A stretch of 64,000 bases of DNA, taken from Physcia stellaris. Taxonomy: Eukaryota > Ascomycota > Lecanoromycetes > Caliciales > Physciaceae. Positions 49,252 through 62,527 of the stretch are shown piece after piece. Position 1 is the stretch's first letter; the number at the start of each line of letters is the position of its first letter. The notes under the pieces are model-generated. The model saw nothing but the letters and a program-made list of their open reading frames with translations. It searched no databases and was not told where the DNA came from. The translations under genes were made by a program, and so were the position numbers. The DNA lies in NCBI GenBank assembly GCA_018902385.1, contig JABSSW010000023.1, forward strand, positions 186,001-250,000, written 5' to 3'.

Positions 49252-50434
49252 TCGGCGAGCTCAATGCTCTGACGCGTTCTTCTCGAACCAGCCGCCTCAT
49301 GTGATTCTGGGGAGACCTTTGTTAGTTGCAGCGGTGTCGAGGTAGATCGCTAGGGTGGCTGTCGCGGCTTTTAAGGAGAAGCGAGAATTATACTCGGTGC
49401 TCGTGAGAAATACTGGCTACTACCCCGTGGTAGGGAGTAAGGTAGGTCATCACAACCAACCTGTGGAGCATACCATAACACATCCCTGGTCGGTTACTCG
49501 TAGCGGGCGCCAAGAGATCGAGATTTGAATTGCATCTCGATCTCAGCTTGCTCGTCACTCGTAGAATTGGAAGCTGGAGACTTCAGGGAAACCTAACGTT
49601 TATTATTACTGTGTCAAGAATGTTGCGGTAGACCTCTAATGATAATTTCAACTCGACGAAAAAACCAGTCATAAGAATTTTTCTCAATCATAAAGTACCC
49701 TTCGGATCATCAATCTGAAGCATGACTATGTACATACAAGCAAATCTCTATTGGAACTGTGAAGCGACTTCGATACCTAGATGCCGAGATCTGTCGTGCT
49801 GAAACACATGATTTCCCGTTTGAATCAGGGATTGGAGCGACTGAGGAGAGAGCTCGATTAATGGTGGCTCTTTAGTTGATCTCCAAATGCATCGATTTAT
49901 AACTTACGAGTAGCAGTATCTTGTCTGTCTTTCCTCATGGTAGCATTCAGATGTATCGACAATATTAATCCCATATCCACAGACTCACAGATGCGATCCC
50001 AATTCGTCCGATGTCCCTAAATAGCAAAGGTGCCGAGATAGTGGCTCTGGTGGGGGTGTTTCGCACCCAATTGGCAGACGCCAGTGGCTTCCTGCATCCC
50101 AATCTGGACTGCACCAATAGCGCCAAACCCACAAGTGCGCTCGCTTGCTTCATCTCTAGCCGCATCTGTTGAAAATCTTGCGAGATGCTTCGCAGCCTCC
50201 CCTGCTCTATCATGCAGCCAGCGAGCCACATGGCTGTCTGGCCAGCGCGCAAGATGCGAGTCGGAGATACATGCGCCATTGGCTCAATAAACCGGCGCAT
50301 GTGTCTCAATAAACCGGGCAGCATCCACCCTACCAGATTCCCTGGTCTGGGAGATAGCGATATTGACATCAGCAGCTAGGCAATCTGCTTAAAGATGTCC
50401 CGTTCCCTCGCAGCTACGCTGATATCCTTCTGAT
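49252..50434. other. Intergenic, 1.2 kb
   Basis: Upstream of both flanking genes. Open stretches on both strands (about 49965-50379) overlap and look like chance frames. Confidence 0.5.
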
Positions 50435-51449
50435 ATGGCACCCCACCGAGCGCTCAGCTTCCCCCTCTCCTGCGCCGAAGAGGCCGCTCGCGCATCCCCC
50501 TTCAAAGTCCTCAAGGCCGATGCTGCTAAGCTTGGTAACTGCGATGCCTTTCGGATTATTCGCAAGCTGCTGGCGAACCAGCAGGACTGCAGCTTCTGTG
50601 CGACTCATTTGCAGATAGACAGCTATGATCGAGAGAATTGGCTACTGCAGCGAGACATCACCCACGCCCTGATATTTCCCGTTCTCGAGCTCTATCGCCA
50701 CGCCTCCAATGTCGCCAAGACCATGCTCGGTGACCGCAATATCTTCGACCTAGAGCTCGTATTCAGAGGCGAAGCCCGGGGAGCGTTTTCTTGGCTGCAA
50801 TGCTTCATCGCCGAGGAGGAAGACTGGTGTCTCACTCGCGGCTGTCCAGGTACCTATCTCCTCATACCGTCCCAATAAATCCTCCCCGTGCTAACAAACA
50901 CTCCAAGCCTGCATCGTCTCCAAAGTGCTCGAAGCGGAACCCACCATCCGCATCATTCTCGTCGCCTGCCGCCTCTCCCAGTCCCTCCGCCAACCTCATA
51001 CCTCATCCACCGAGCTACCCATGTTCGATTTCTGGCTCTCCTCCCTCCGCAACGCCCTTCGTGAAGATCCCTTCTGGGGCCCCGACTTCGGCGACCACCT
51101 CGAGCGGCGCGCCACTTTACTAGAACATGGGCTCGATGAACTGGTATCGCAGTGCTTCGAGATCGAGGCTTTGGCTTCCAAGCACTCGTCGATTGGCAAT
51201 TCGGGGAGGCAAGGGAAAGCGCACGCCTATGCTCCCGTGAAGCCGACGAATCTGAGAGCTTCTAAAACTCCAGGGAAGGAGAGGCTGGTCGCTGCGACGG
51301 CGGAGAAGAGCTGGATGCAGCAGATTGTGCTTGGGTGCTGGACTACGCTGCTGGCTGATGCGGCGGCGGCGAAGGTGAGGCGGAAGGGCGGACTGGAGGT
51401 CGAGAACGGGCTCGTGGAGGTTAGAAGGCTGAGATGTGTGACGGGTTAG
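50435..51449 (+). CDS. Unrecognised protein
   Basis: Exons 50435-50849 and 50908-51449 join across a 58-nt intron (GTACCT to CCAAG, branch GCTAAC) to 318 residues. It is helical, with two cysteine-containing parts (QQDCSFCATHLQ and DWCLTRGCPACIV at the junction) and a basic, Ala-rich C-terminus. I recognise no domain. The clean splice, the continuous frame and the codon composition support a real gene. Confidence 0.6.
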
Positions 51450-52000
51450 GTGAGGCTAAGGGATTTCGGGCTTCTTTTGGATGGTGTCGTTATAAACTGG
51501 GGGCAAGAAGAGTCATTGCGCGGTTGCGAAGGATACCCATGGCGGCGCTTCGGATGTCGTCTTAGGATGGTCTTGCATAGATTGGTATGGATTAGAGGGA
51601 CATCATGAGGCATAACGATTGTGGTTCTAAAGGGGTCAAGTAATTGCATTGGTCTTGGGGGTTTGGGCAGTTTGGGAGCCTGAGTAGGAGTTGAGTGAAT
51701 ACTATTTAATCATTAATCCTAAATACATTTCCACCACTAGTCACACGACTTGTCTTCAATATTTACGTACGTTCTTCCTCAACGTCCACAGTCATCCGGC
51801 CTTAGCATCTTGTCCTTGGCTAAGAAAGAGTTTCTCGATTTCTGCTTTGGGGTCATATTGGAAAAGCCACCTTGAATTATTATCGCGTGGGAGCTTTCCT
51901 ATCAAATAGTCAGTAAAGCAACGAGGGCGGGTTTATTCGTTGACTAGATCAATGCAGACGAAGAGCCTGAAGTGGAGACAAAGTTGTATAGGCCATGAAG
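51450..52000. other. Intergenic, convergent 3' ends
   Basis: No gene seen. Confidence 0.5.
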
Positions 52001-53501
52001 CTAGGCCAAAGATTTCTGATCGCAGGATCCTCGAAGCGCAACCACATCCCTCGTCGTGTGTTCTTCAGACAGGAGCAAAGGCGCTGAAGGTCTAATGATC
52101 TCGGCTTTGGAAAGGATCCTTGGACTGCGGCCGTCCAGTGCTCGAGTTGAAAGGGAAAACATACACCTACCTCCGAGCCACATGAAGAGATACATCATCC
52201 TTTCGCCTATGAACCCCTTCTTCCGTTTCATGTCCCCTAATCGCTTCGCATAATCCGAGATCTTTCTCACACGTGGCATGCGTATCTTGCAATAGCTCTT
52301 CGCAGCAAGCTGTAGCGCCTCTCTTTGGTTATTCAAGCCATTCCACAGGTGCTGAGCGATCAATATGCCTAGCATCTCCGCGTCTTCCAGGGCTTGACTT
52401 ACGCCTTGCCCCGAGCTCGTTTGTAATGCGTGGGCTGCGTCACCTACGAGAACCACCCCGTCCCGTTCCCATGTTGGGAGGTTGGGAGTCGTCCAAGTCG
52501 GGTAGATGGAGTCGATAGTTACCTCTTGAATAACTTTTTGGATGACAGGGTCTTTCCAGCTGGCATGACGATTTTGGAGTTGGTGGACGATATCGTCTTT
52601 GTTTATGCCATCCTTTTGAGGAGGGGTTTTCAAAGAGTAAGTTGACCACCATACTGCTTGTGGACCCGGAGCGCAGGTGGAGATCGCATCATGGGAGATA
52701 TCGGGAACAGTAGTGCAGGCGCCGTAGCCGAAGAAGCCATCGGGGCCAAAAGTCATCGTCGTCGTCCCCAAAGGCTCATTTGCAGGAAGGTAAGATGAGG
52801 GCATGAAGCCACCGACGCCAACAAGACCTCTTTGTTGCTTTTAGAGAAGGTTCCTCGAGATTCTGCTGATCGTTTGATACTCACTCGTAGATTGCTGGGT
52901 AGGCATCGCTATTCCCATCACCAGTGACAGCGCGTTTGACGACACTCTTCACACCATCAGCCCCAATGATGAGGTCGGCTACTTCATCGGATGAGCCGTC
53001 TGCAAATTGGATACGAGGTCTTTGAGATGTAGTGCCTGGAGTAACCCCTGAAACTCTTTTACAAAGAATCACAGCATCTGGTATCCGTTTCCGCAGAGCA
53101 TCCCAGAGCGCTTGACGGCTTATTAAGATAGTGTGTAGCGGTGGATCAGCGAAATCTGTAACTGGAAAATTGGCAAGTGACTTTCCATGGCAATTCCGAA
53201 AGTTGAATTTTTTTACAGGATAGCCATGATTGACCAAGTCGGGAAAGAGTTCCTCGTCGAGCTGCTTTAGCACACGGACACCATTCGGTGATACTCCTAA
53301 GACTCCACCTACGCCATGGGTGAATGATGACGGTACAGATAAGGAGGGCTCTGACCAGTCGGATCTCTTTGGCACCTTATGGGATTCATAGATCAGCATC
53401 TCAAGCGGTGGATCTCTGGCTATAGTAGGAGATAATTCTTTTTGAAGGAAGAGATAAGTCGATAAGCCAGCGATTCCGCCGCCAACAATAACAATTCTCA
53501 T
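52001..53501 (-). CDS. FAD-dependent aromatic-type monooxygenase
   Basis: Exon 1 (52885-53501, start MRIVIVGGG) and exon 2 (52001-52829) join across a 55-nt intron (GTGAGT to AAAG) to 481 residues. The dinucleotide motif VIVGGGIAGLS is at the start. LIIGADGVKS marks the middle DG motif, and VVLVGDAAHALQTSSGQG is the second FAD motif. This order defines the group A (salicylate hydroxylase-like) flavoprotein monooxygenases, which use NAD(P)H and O2. The substrate is unknown and no pathway gene is adjacent. The intron acceptor is AAG rather than YAG. Confidence 0.85.
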
Positions 53502-55056
53502 GCTGCTAAAAATCTCCTGATTGAAATGGAGAACCGCAGAGATTGCTCTAAAGTAAGGCAATTGGGCTCCCTACCCACGAACGGCCGATCGAAGTGCTGA
53601 CAAAGGTTGAAAAAGGGGACAGACATCATGTATTTGTGTATACCTTTTGACTTCCCTAGTGAAGCAAGGCAGCAGGATTACCAGAGTGGCCACGAGTAGA
53701 TCGAGATGGATGGTGCCATACTGCAATACGCGTTGTAGTGCTGATATAAGCTACGCAACGACAGATACAACGCGCCTGTCACAGCATGCTATGACTGGGG
53801 CCTAAAAGTTCTGTATGTCTTCGCCAAAAGTGTGGGAAGATGGGATGAGTAGTCATCTCCAGTCACTCAGTCTTGGCAGTACCGGAGAAGTACATTCCAA
53901 GTGACAAAGCAGAAATCTGTGTAGACACGGTACCCCGTGAATGGTTCAGCATTGTGACCTTGGCGAATAATGACGACTTGGGTCGTCGAATGATCAATCA
54001 AAGGTAGATGACATGGGTTCGCTAAAGAACATGGGTTTCGCTAAAGATAAAGACACCGCTAGGGAATTAGCCGCTATCTTCTACATCCTTAATTCCTTAT
54101 CTTGACTACCTTGTCTTGCCTGACCAATCAGCCCGATCCTTCCATTCGCTTCGAGGCAGGGAACTCGATACGAGCAAATCCGCTGAGAAAGCAAAAAGTC
54201 AAAAACCAAAAAACAAAAACAAGCTGCGTCAAGCCAACCTCTCACACCATCCTTGGCCCACGATCGATATGCGCGTCTGCAAAGAATCTGTGCCTGAACT
54301 GAATACTTCGTTTATGCGCGTATCATGTGCCGGCATATGGAGATACCCGAAACATAGTAGTGAAAGTTTTTTGGTCATTTACCCTTTCTGTCGGCAAGGG
54401 AGACAAGAGAAAGAACATGCCAGCATGTGGTCAGTGCCTTTCCCACTTGACGGTTGACGGATCCGATATCACAAGTTCCCGTTGCACAGCGATAGGACGA
54501 TCTCTAATGATAGGGACGAGTAGCAGGAATGATTTGTATTCGGCCCCACTACTGCACGGGTCCGTTCCTTCGTCTCTTTGCTGATGCCTGACCTTCGCAG
54601 TCTCGACACTTCAATGCGAACCCCGGTACTGTTACGCACATGGCTGAACAACCCGCGGTAGGTTATCTTTACCAACCCCCAAATACCTTAATCTTGCAGA
54701 CCCACGCTCCTCCGCACTTCAACTTGACTAGACCCATATCGTACCGTACAAACCTTTTTAACGTGATTGATCGACGGCGTCTGCATCAAGGTCCACATCT
54801 CCCAACTGCCAATCCGCACCATTCATCCTGCACATGGGCCATGGCTCTCGCAGGCCGTCAAAATTACCGCCGCTACGGGTCTCGAGCTCATTGTTCCGGA
54901 CAGCCTCAAGGCGTAGCTCGAATGAGCTCACCCTGTCCTTGTCCCACATAACTCCAATGTCCTCCCTATCTCGAATGATCCTTAGGCCCTTTCGACTTGC
55001 TGCTTTCCCTGTTACTCCTACCTATAACATGAGGATATCTTCCAGAATTGGTGACT
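53502..55056. other. Intergenic, 1.55 kb
   Basis: Promoter-side region for genes on both strands. Short open stretches on both strands have no motif or splicing support. Confidence 0.5.
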
Positions 55057-57041
55057 ATGCCAGCGTGGTGGTCAGAAGAGAGAATCAACACTACTGTCAA
55101 TAAAGAGTACCTCTGGCGTGAGCTTGGCTCCAAAAAGTATCAAGAACAACTCAATCGTCCGCTGGCGTTCGGACACGGTCTCACCAACGATACCTATCTT
55201 GACTGGATCATATTGAAAGGAAGACGACTGTTCCTGACCCTCAATCATATCGGCCTTCCTGAGTGCATCTTCCAAGTTCTGGACCGGTCACTTGACGATG
55301 ACGACCTTCCGATATCTGAATCTGCACTTTTGAGCTCAACCTTTTCGGTGGTAAATCCGAGACATTAGACAAGAAATTCCACCGACAACAGTTCAAATTC
55401 CTCGTCAAAGATCTGGTGTCCGGGCAACACATCGACTATGGCACCCACGACGTGGTACCTGTGGAGATAGTGAACAAGCGGCCGAGCGTGTCTTCTCTTC
55501 ACACTACAGACAAGGTTTGTTTCCATGATCGACTCTATACACGGAAACGATTCTTGACTTCGGGGGAGAATGGCTTGGACAGAGTTCAGTTTGCAATGCA
55601 TTTGAAAGCACTTCAAGCCCTCAAGCACCCTCATCTGGTCAACGTCTTTGCTTCGTATACTCAAGCAGACTTCAGCTATCTGCTTTTGACGCCCCCAACC
55701 GAGACAACCTTGAAAAGTTTTCTTGAGGAGCAACCAAAAAGCTACAAGCTGCTGGAGAAGGAAGAGCGACGAGCAATCCTACTCAAATGGACTCACTGTT
55801 TGAGTTCCGCGCTTGCATACCTCCACAGCAAAGGTTTCACGCACCAAAGCATCCGGCCATCGTCGATATTGGTATCCGCGCAGAACACGATCTGCCTCGC
55901 TGACTTCTGGGCTCTCAGAGCACTGGATGACGACGAGAAGTCGCATGCATCCAAAGCTGAGACTTACGATCATGCTGCTCCGGAAAATTGGCAGCGTAAA
56001 TCCTGCCTCCACGAAACAGCTCCTTTGAAAACTACTCTACCTGGTGGCGGACGCACTAGAAGCCGACTACCCTCTATCTCTGCTGCTGCTCCACCTACAT
56101 CAAGATCGGGCTCAATTTGCACAGCCGTAGGCTCGCACACGCGTACACGCTCCAGAACCGAGTCCTCCTCCTCGTCTAGCCATTCTCAATCTCGCAATGC
56201 AATCATCACGACATTTGCCCCTCCGGCACTGACAGACAGTCCTTCTTTCGCCGCGGATGTCTTTTCTCTTACAGCAATTCTCCTAGACCTTATGACTTTG
56301 CTCCTCGGCCGTACTGTGAAGGCATTTGCCTCGCACCGCAGCAAACATAACCGTACAGCGGGACGAGGAGGCGCTCCTGCCGATGCAAGCTTCCACAAGA
56401 ACCTTGCACAAGTCGGGACGTGGATGGAGTCGTTGCAGACTCAAGCGAAAGAGAAGGAGCGAGTGTTCCGGAAAGCTAAGCTCAAAGGAAAAGCGGAGAG
56501 CTTATTCTATGGCTCTGCCGCCGGGGTGGTCGGTGTTTGCAAGAACGGGATTTGGAGAGACCCATCCCATAGACTCACCGCTAGCGAATTAGAGAAAGAA
56601 ATTAGGCAATGGGTCGACAGAGGCCTTGGTACGGGGAGACGCTGGTGCTGCGGCGCAGAGGCGGAAGAGGTCATTCCGGGGATGAGCTTTACTTCTTTAA
56701 CAGAAGCGAATGAAGGGAGCGAAGGAAAGGGAGGAACCGTACGAGCCGAAAGTCTCGCATCCTTCGACATGCAGCTGCCCATAGAACGGCCAATGTCACT
56801 GTCGGAAAGCGTCTCTATCGACAGCACAAGCGTCACCTCACGCATGGAGGAGGACATCGGCAGCGCTCGCACTTCCGACACGCGAAACCTGTTCACTCCA
56901 AATGATCGTGAAGACTGGCCGTTGCAAAGGGAGAGCAGAATATTGACTGAGAGGTATATGTCGGCGCCTCACTCTGGATATGAGACAAGGAAGATCGGTG
57001 CAGGACCCCGACCGGTAGGAGGTTTCTATGAGTTCGAATAA
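55057..57041 (+). CDS. Degenerate protein kinase (pseudokinase), one probable frame break
   Basis: The start MPAWWSEERINTTVNKEYLWREL belongs to a fungal kinase-like family. The N-lobe carries HDRLYTRKRF and LKALQALKHPHLVNVF. The catalytic loop is HQSIRPSSIL where active kinases have HRDxKPxN, and the metal loop is DFW instead of DFG. The APE-like segment (AAPENWQRK) is kept. A Ser/Arg-rich insert (about residues 285-350) and a long disordered tail follow. Loss of the catalytic Asp suggests a scaffold or inactive enzyme. The reading shifts by one base near 55329-55333, within CACTTTTGAG. Both sides are clearly one protein, so a missing base (sequence error or mutation) is likely. Confidence 0.7.
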
Positions 57042-57539
57042 TGTCACGAATGATAGAATAAGGTTCGTGTCTGGCGCTGAACATGCTATGGGACGATACC
57101 CAACGCTGGGCTTGGGGAAGTAATAGTTATTAGGCTTTGTACTTCGTTAGAATCACTTGGCTCGATGCTGCAACAACTTTTCCATCCAGCTTCTCTGTCC
57201 GTCGGGTGAAGCGATAGTGGTTCAAATCACGTGCGGCTACGGAGTACCGCGTACTACATGAAATTTTAGCGGATAGCATTTTTTTGCTAGCGGATGGCAT
57301 TCGTTCACAACACTCCCGTAGACAGTCTCTCGATCTAGGCAGTCATCTCCCTCATATCCGAGATCCCTTGCTTGGGGCATCATGGCGAGAAATAGCCTTG
57401 TGGGTACGATAACGGCCAACCACCAAAATACCGCCCGAACCTTTACCGGCCGGCTTATGCCATAGAGAATCATCACTGCCTGTTTGGATCTGACAAGAAT
57501 AATCGACTCATTATTAGGGTCACTTAACATCGATCGAAC
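57042..57539. other. Intergenic
   Basis: No gene seen. Contains TACGGAGTACCGCGTAC, similar to the palindrome near 37700. Confidence 0.5.
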
Positions 57540-58095
57540 ATGCCTGTATATCTCGTACATGGCTTTCGCTGGCCTCGTATAAAAATCCGTCATCAGGTCA
57601 TCTTACAGAACATTGAGGATGCTTCGCCGGAATACATTATGACACCTGCCAGTTCAACTGCGATCATTTCCCAGCTTCGTGCTCAATTTCCTACAATCAT
57701 GGCTGCACTCCCTCATCTCAGGTTCATAGAACAATATGACCCAGCAGATACAAGCTTCAGCGCACAAAGTCAGCCGTACGCCTATGTCACAGACAAAGTC
57801 GCGGTCGATAATTTGAGTATCGTTGTCGAGGATACCATATCTCAAGGCCTTCCTCCTGCCAGCTGGGAGGCAATGGCAGAGCTACGTGATAGCATTGCAC
57901 CAGGCGCCAATATCGGGTGGTTTGTGGTCTACAACGGCGATCCGGAACGCGCTCAGGGAAGCTTCAGCTCGGCTAGTGGACCTTCAGACGTAAGGCTCTT
58001 GCGACTTCTGATCAATACTGGAAGCTAATTTCTCACAGCCGAGCAACATAAAGAAGCCAAAGGGAGGCCTCAAGAAGTTTTTCGCCAAGCCTTGA
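57540..58095 (+). CDS. flbE: FlbE-like developmental regulator
   Basis: Exons 57540-57989 and 58039-58095 join across a 49-nt intron (GTAAGG to TCACAG) to 168 residues. The start MPVYLVHGFRWPR, the block HLRFIEQYDPAD and the later GWFVVYNGDPER match the FlbE family as I remember it. FlbE is an upstream activator of conidiation in Aspergillus, acting with FlbD at hyphal tips. The C-terminus is a short basic tail (KKPKGGLKKFFAKP). Assignment rests on memory of the family, so the symbol is tentative. Confidence 0.6.
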
Positions 58096-58951
58096 GCATG
58101 AAGCCAACCTGTCAAGCAAGTAAGAAATAAGTAAGAAACAACATGCCGTGGGAACATTGGTGGGCTTGGTATGGACTCGCAGCACAGGTAAATCTCGACC
58201 TTCTCTGCACACAGAATCTAATGCTCAAACATGCTCAACCTTGACCGTCTAATCTGCTCTGATAGTACTTCGCCATGGCTACATCGTACAATAATGACGG
58301 CTGGGTTTTCCTAAGGATTCGAAATTAACAAGTATACCTAGCGTACTTTGCGCAGTTCCCAAATCATCGGCATGCGATGCTCTGAAGACCGTTCTCCTGC
58401 AAATCTCAGTTCATATAATGCTGGGTTCGGGTTGCTCCGTGCTCGTGTTGGACACTCGTACAAGTTATATGAACGTAAGGAAATTATAATTCTCTAAAAA
58501 CTCTGGTCTGATTCCTAAGATATATCACTAAACGTCGGATTCTTTTGCTCTTAAGTTCAGGAGTGATTTCAAGTCTGCTTTCATGTCCGTTGGGAAATTG
58601 CAACATGACCACCTTTTCGGCAGCTATCCTTCGGCAAGAGAGCAGCAGCTTTTTTACTATCCTTTGTAGCTTCCTGGTACCTTGCATAGACTTTGAAAGA
58701 TTTTCTTTTCCCCTCATCCTCCCTGGTGATTTCCTTGGTTCTTCGAAGGAACTTCCCCGCATTATTCGTAGTTCTAGTATACCTCGTGTCGATCCATGCA
58801 TTACCTACCTTAGTCCTATATTGACATCACGCCCGATGGCGTAGTGTCCAAAAATTAGCTATGGGCAATAACAAAAGCTCTGAGAGTACGGGTGACTCTC
58901 TTCATCTCGCTATAGGTTAATGCAACCCTCTGCCTTTTGAACCTAGCAACG
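58096..58951. other. Intergenic, upstream of glutaminase
   Basis: A minus-strand open stretch (58484-58801) encodes a basic peptide without recognised family and is probably chance. Confidence 0.5.
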
Positions 58952-61483
58952 ATGTTGAGCTCACTGCTGTCTGTACTGGCTTGTGCAAACTGTGTCTTAT
59001 CTCAAGACCCGTTCTCTAATGCAAAAGACTCTAATGGGTACGTACTACATCTAACAAGTGACATTCTCGCTGACAGAAGCTACCGCCAGCAACTCTGCCC
59101 CGGCTTATTCTCCTGCACGTCCGCCTGCAATTCCCCTTGCCGTGCGAAGTCCTTACACCAATGCATGGAGCTCTACATCGGGCAACGGTACCTTGAATAC
59201 GAAGGGAGTGATATACTGGCCCGGACCACCCCTGGGCTGGGAGGGTATTGTCACTGTCGACGGCACATCCTATGAATATCTTGGCACAGGTTCTCAGAAC
59301 CTCCCTTCTCTACCAAATTTGAAGCCCGCCACACCCCTAACCGTCAGCTATGACTCTCAGTATTCGAACTTCACTTTCTCGGCTGGTCCAGTGGAGGTGA
59401 CTGCCAGCTTTCTGTCTTCAGTGCTACCCCAAGACCTTTGCCGGAGTAGCATCCCGCTCAGCTACTTGACTACAAGTGTGCGATCAACGGACAGCAGCAC
59501 CCATGATGTCCGCTTCTACAGTGATGTCAACGCAGCTTGGGTGGCCTCGGAATCTAATGTAACAACGCAGTGGAATCTGTATCAGGGGTACAACGCTATC
59601 AATGGCACCAGAAATGGAACCGGAAATAGCTCTTCCCCCTTTAGCTGGTTCGTGTTTGATTCTATTGTAATTTATCTTCGGAAACCGCTTATAGGAAAGG
59701 CAGGTTTGTATATCTACAGCAGCCGTATGAATTTGGAGAGGAGGCAGACGTACCTCTTTGGGGGAACTTCACCTATTCATCAAAGCCTCTTAAAGCACGG
59801 AGCTTCAGCTATCAGAGTGGATTCTCGACAAATCTACGGTACCAATATATAACAGGACAATCTTTGCAGAACAAGGTAGATGCCGAATACCGTCCATTCG
59901 CCACCCGCGAGCCTGCGTTTGCGTATGCGCACGATTTCGGGAACGTCAACAGCGCTTCGGTAACTTATACTATCGGGTCTGTTCAGCAACCTATCATTCG
60001 ATATCTCACATCTACAGGCGTTGTGCCTTTGCAACCATGGTGGATGAAATGTTACGGTGATATCTTCCAGATGATCGATTTCCATTACAGCGATTTTGCC
60101 GAAACGCAATCACTGGCATCGCGATTCGAGGCTCGGCTCAAAGAGGATGTCGACTCGTACTACAGTGCTAACATGGCCATGGTCTACAGTAATAATACAC
60201 CGAGCGCGTCTCCAATCTGGTCTAACGGCTCCATGGGCCACAATGGGACGGATCAGTATTCGGAGCAGTACATCTTTGACCCAAACAATGCTTACGGATT
60301 CCTGAATCCGACCGACCTTAGTGGTATAGCGATCCCTGATGTACAAGAAGCCGAGGCCTACTACTCTATTGTAGCTTTATCGGCCCGCCAAGTAATGGGT
60401 GCTTACGTCTTTGCAATCCCTCCGAACGGTGGGTGCTCAAATTCGAGTACGAACACCTCGGAACCATTGATGTTCCAAAAGGAAATCGCCTCGGATGGAA
60501 ACGTCAACACAGTGGATGTCATGTATCCTGCTATGCCCTTCTTCTTATACTCGAACCCAAACCTTCTTAGATATAATCTGGAGCCCTTATATCAGAACCA
60601 AGAAGGCGGCTTTTATCCGAATCAATACAGCATGCATGATCTAGGTACCCATTTTCCTAATGCTACAGGGCATGTCGAGGGCGATGACGAGTATATGCCT
60701 GTCGAAGAGAGCGGAAACATGATACTCATGACTTATGCTTACTACAAGTTCTCGGGCGATGCCGATTATATCCGGCAGCATTACCCCAAATTACAACAGT
60801 TTGCTCGGTATCTCATTGAGTACTCATTGACACCCGGAAAACAGCTGAGTACTGACGATTTTGCCGGCCAATTAGTGAATCAGACCAATTTGGCGATTAA
60901 GGGTATTGTAGGTCTTCAGGCCATGGCTTCGATAGCAACGATTGCGGACGATGCGACCTCTTCCCAGAACTACAGCTGGACCGCTTCCTCCTTCTACAGT
61001 CAATGGGAAGAACTTGCCATCGACCCTTCCGAGAGGCATACACTGCTCTCGTACCAATGGCGATCCTCATACGGTCTGCTTTACAATACTTTCCCGGATA
61101 CCTTGCTCAATCTGAACCTCATACCCCAGTCCCTTTATGAGATGCAATCCGAGTGGTACCCCACCGTCAGTCAAATCTTCGGCGTCCCGTTGGATAGCCG
61201 GCACTCGTACACGAAGTCGGACTGGGAGATGTGGACGGCAGCGACATGCTCTCCCGAAACACGTCGGCTGTTTGTCAATGCCTTGGGCTACTGGATCAAC
61301 CAGACAGACACGGACACGGCCTTTTCCGATCTCTATGAGACCATCGATTCGGGCAGCTTCCCCGTCTCTCCGGATCCCATCACATTCACCGCCCGGCCAG
61401 TGGTTGGAGGTCATTTTTCACTACTTTCGTTGCTGCGGAAGGATCAGATTGGGGGAGGCTACAATGCCAGTAGCAGCACTTGA
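58952..61483 (+). CDS. gtaA: Secreted glutaminase, GtaA type
   Basis: Hydrolyses glutamine to glutamate and ammonia outside the cell. Exons 58952-59037, 59090-59647 and 59704-61483 join across introns of 52 and 56 nt to 807 residues. The signal peptide is MLSSLLSVLACANCVLSQ. The mature start (PARPPAIPLAVRSPYTNAW) and conserved blocks (WPGPPLGWEG, EPAFAYAHDFGN, MYPAMPFFLYSNP, then DDFAGQLVNQTNLAIKGI) are those of the fungal GtaA family with DUF4964, DUF5127 and DUF1793 regions. Many NxS/T sites suggest glycosylation. No break is seen. Intron 2 is placed from frame and family fit. Confidence 0.9.
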
Positions 61484-62527
61484 GCGTGCGAGAATGGGCA
61501 TCCAAGAGATCAGCAGTACTTGGATGGTCAGGATTGAGGGATTTAGTGCGTAAATAATAGGAATGGAACAGGTGATGTGCGTACTGAGGTGTTTGTTTGC
61601 ACTCGCATCAACGCTGAATCAACAGTCCTCCGGAAGCGCTAGAGAGTTTCTAGAAACAGAGCAACTATTCTGACAGCGTTGAAAAGGACGGTGAGGGAAT
61701 TATGGGTAAGGAACGACATTGCGCAGTAAGGCTGCACAGACGTTGATCCTGCACATGCATTACCCCATGCTGATGTTGGTCGCTACGTTAGCCAACCGAT
61801 GTGTGTGTTTGAGAACGCGGCTCTCACAAGCGATTATGTCCATCGGAAGGGAGGCTACAGATGTCAACAGCATATGCTGATCATCGACTGAGAAAACAGT
61901 AGAATAGACACAAGATATTATGAAAGCTTACGAAATGTTCCTTCACGCTAGGATGCTGGTGCTTCTTGGACATGCGTGAGGCATTTTTGTTCTCAGACAT
62001 CAAAGGGGCGAAGGGACGGGTCTCATGTCATTCAATCGACGCAGCGGTCGGCATAAATGGGCCGATGGATCTGATTGTGCTAAGCTTTGTCCAGCAAAGA
62101 GATGGGTGGAGTGACGGCGGGATGAAGAATAGATGAGACTGCGCTAATTCGTTCCCCAAGCCCTGCTGCAACTGGTGGTGCTTGTAGTGGAGGAATATCA
62201 GACCGGGAATAGACACAGCCCCATCCCATGACCGTCTGATCTGCATGAATTTGAAAATGTCCAAGTGAGCCTTGCCAAGAAGAGGCAGTTGTTCTTAAGG
62301 TGCGGGGACTTTTCTCGCTTTGTGAACTAGCAGCTTCACTTAAGGTCCCCTCGAGTACGTCAACACTTTACAATTCTGATTTCGTACTCTCCATCTCATC
62401 CACTATTTCATTCCTCATCCCGCCCCCCTTTACACCTGAATTATCTGCATAATTCAAGCTGTCTTCCTCACGTAGTCTTATCTCCGCCTCCTCTACTCAT
62501 CAAGCTACTGAGCGAGACTCCTCTACA
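61484..62527. promoter_or_regulatory. Intergenic, with CT-rich promoter of the stomatin gene
   Basis: No gene seen. From about 62340 to 62525 the plus strand is strongly pyrimidine-rich (TTCCTCATCCCGCCCCCC), a usual mark of fungal core promoters, leading to the start at 62528. Confidence 0.5.
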
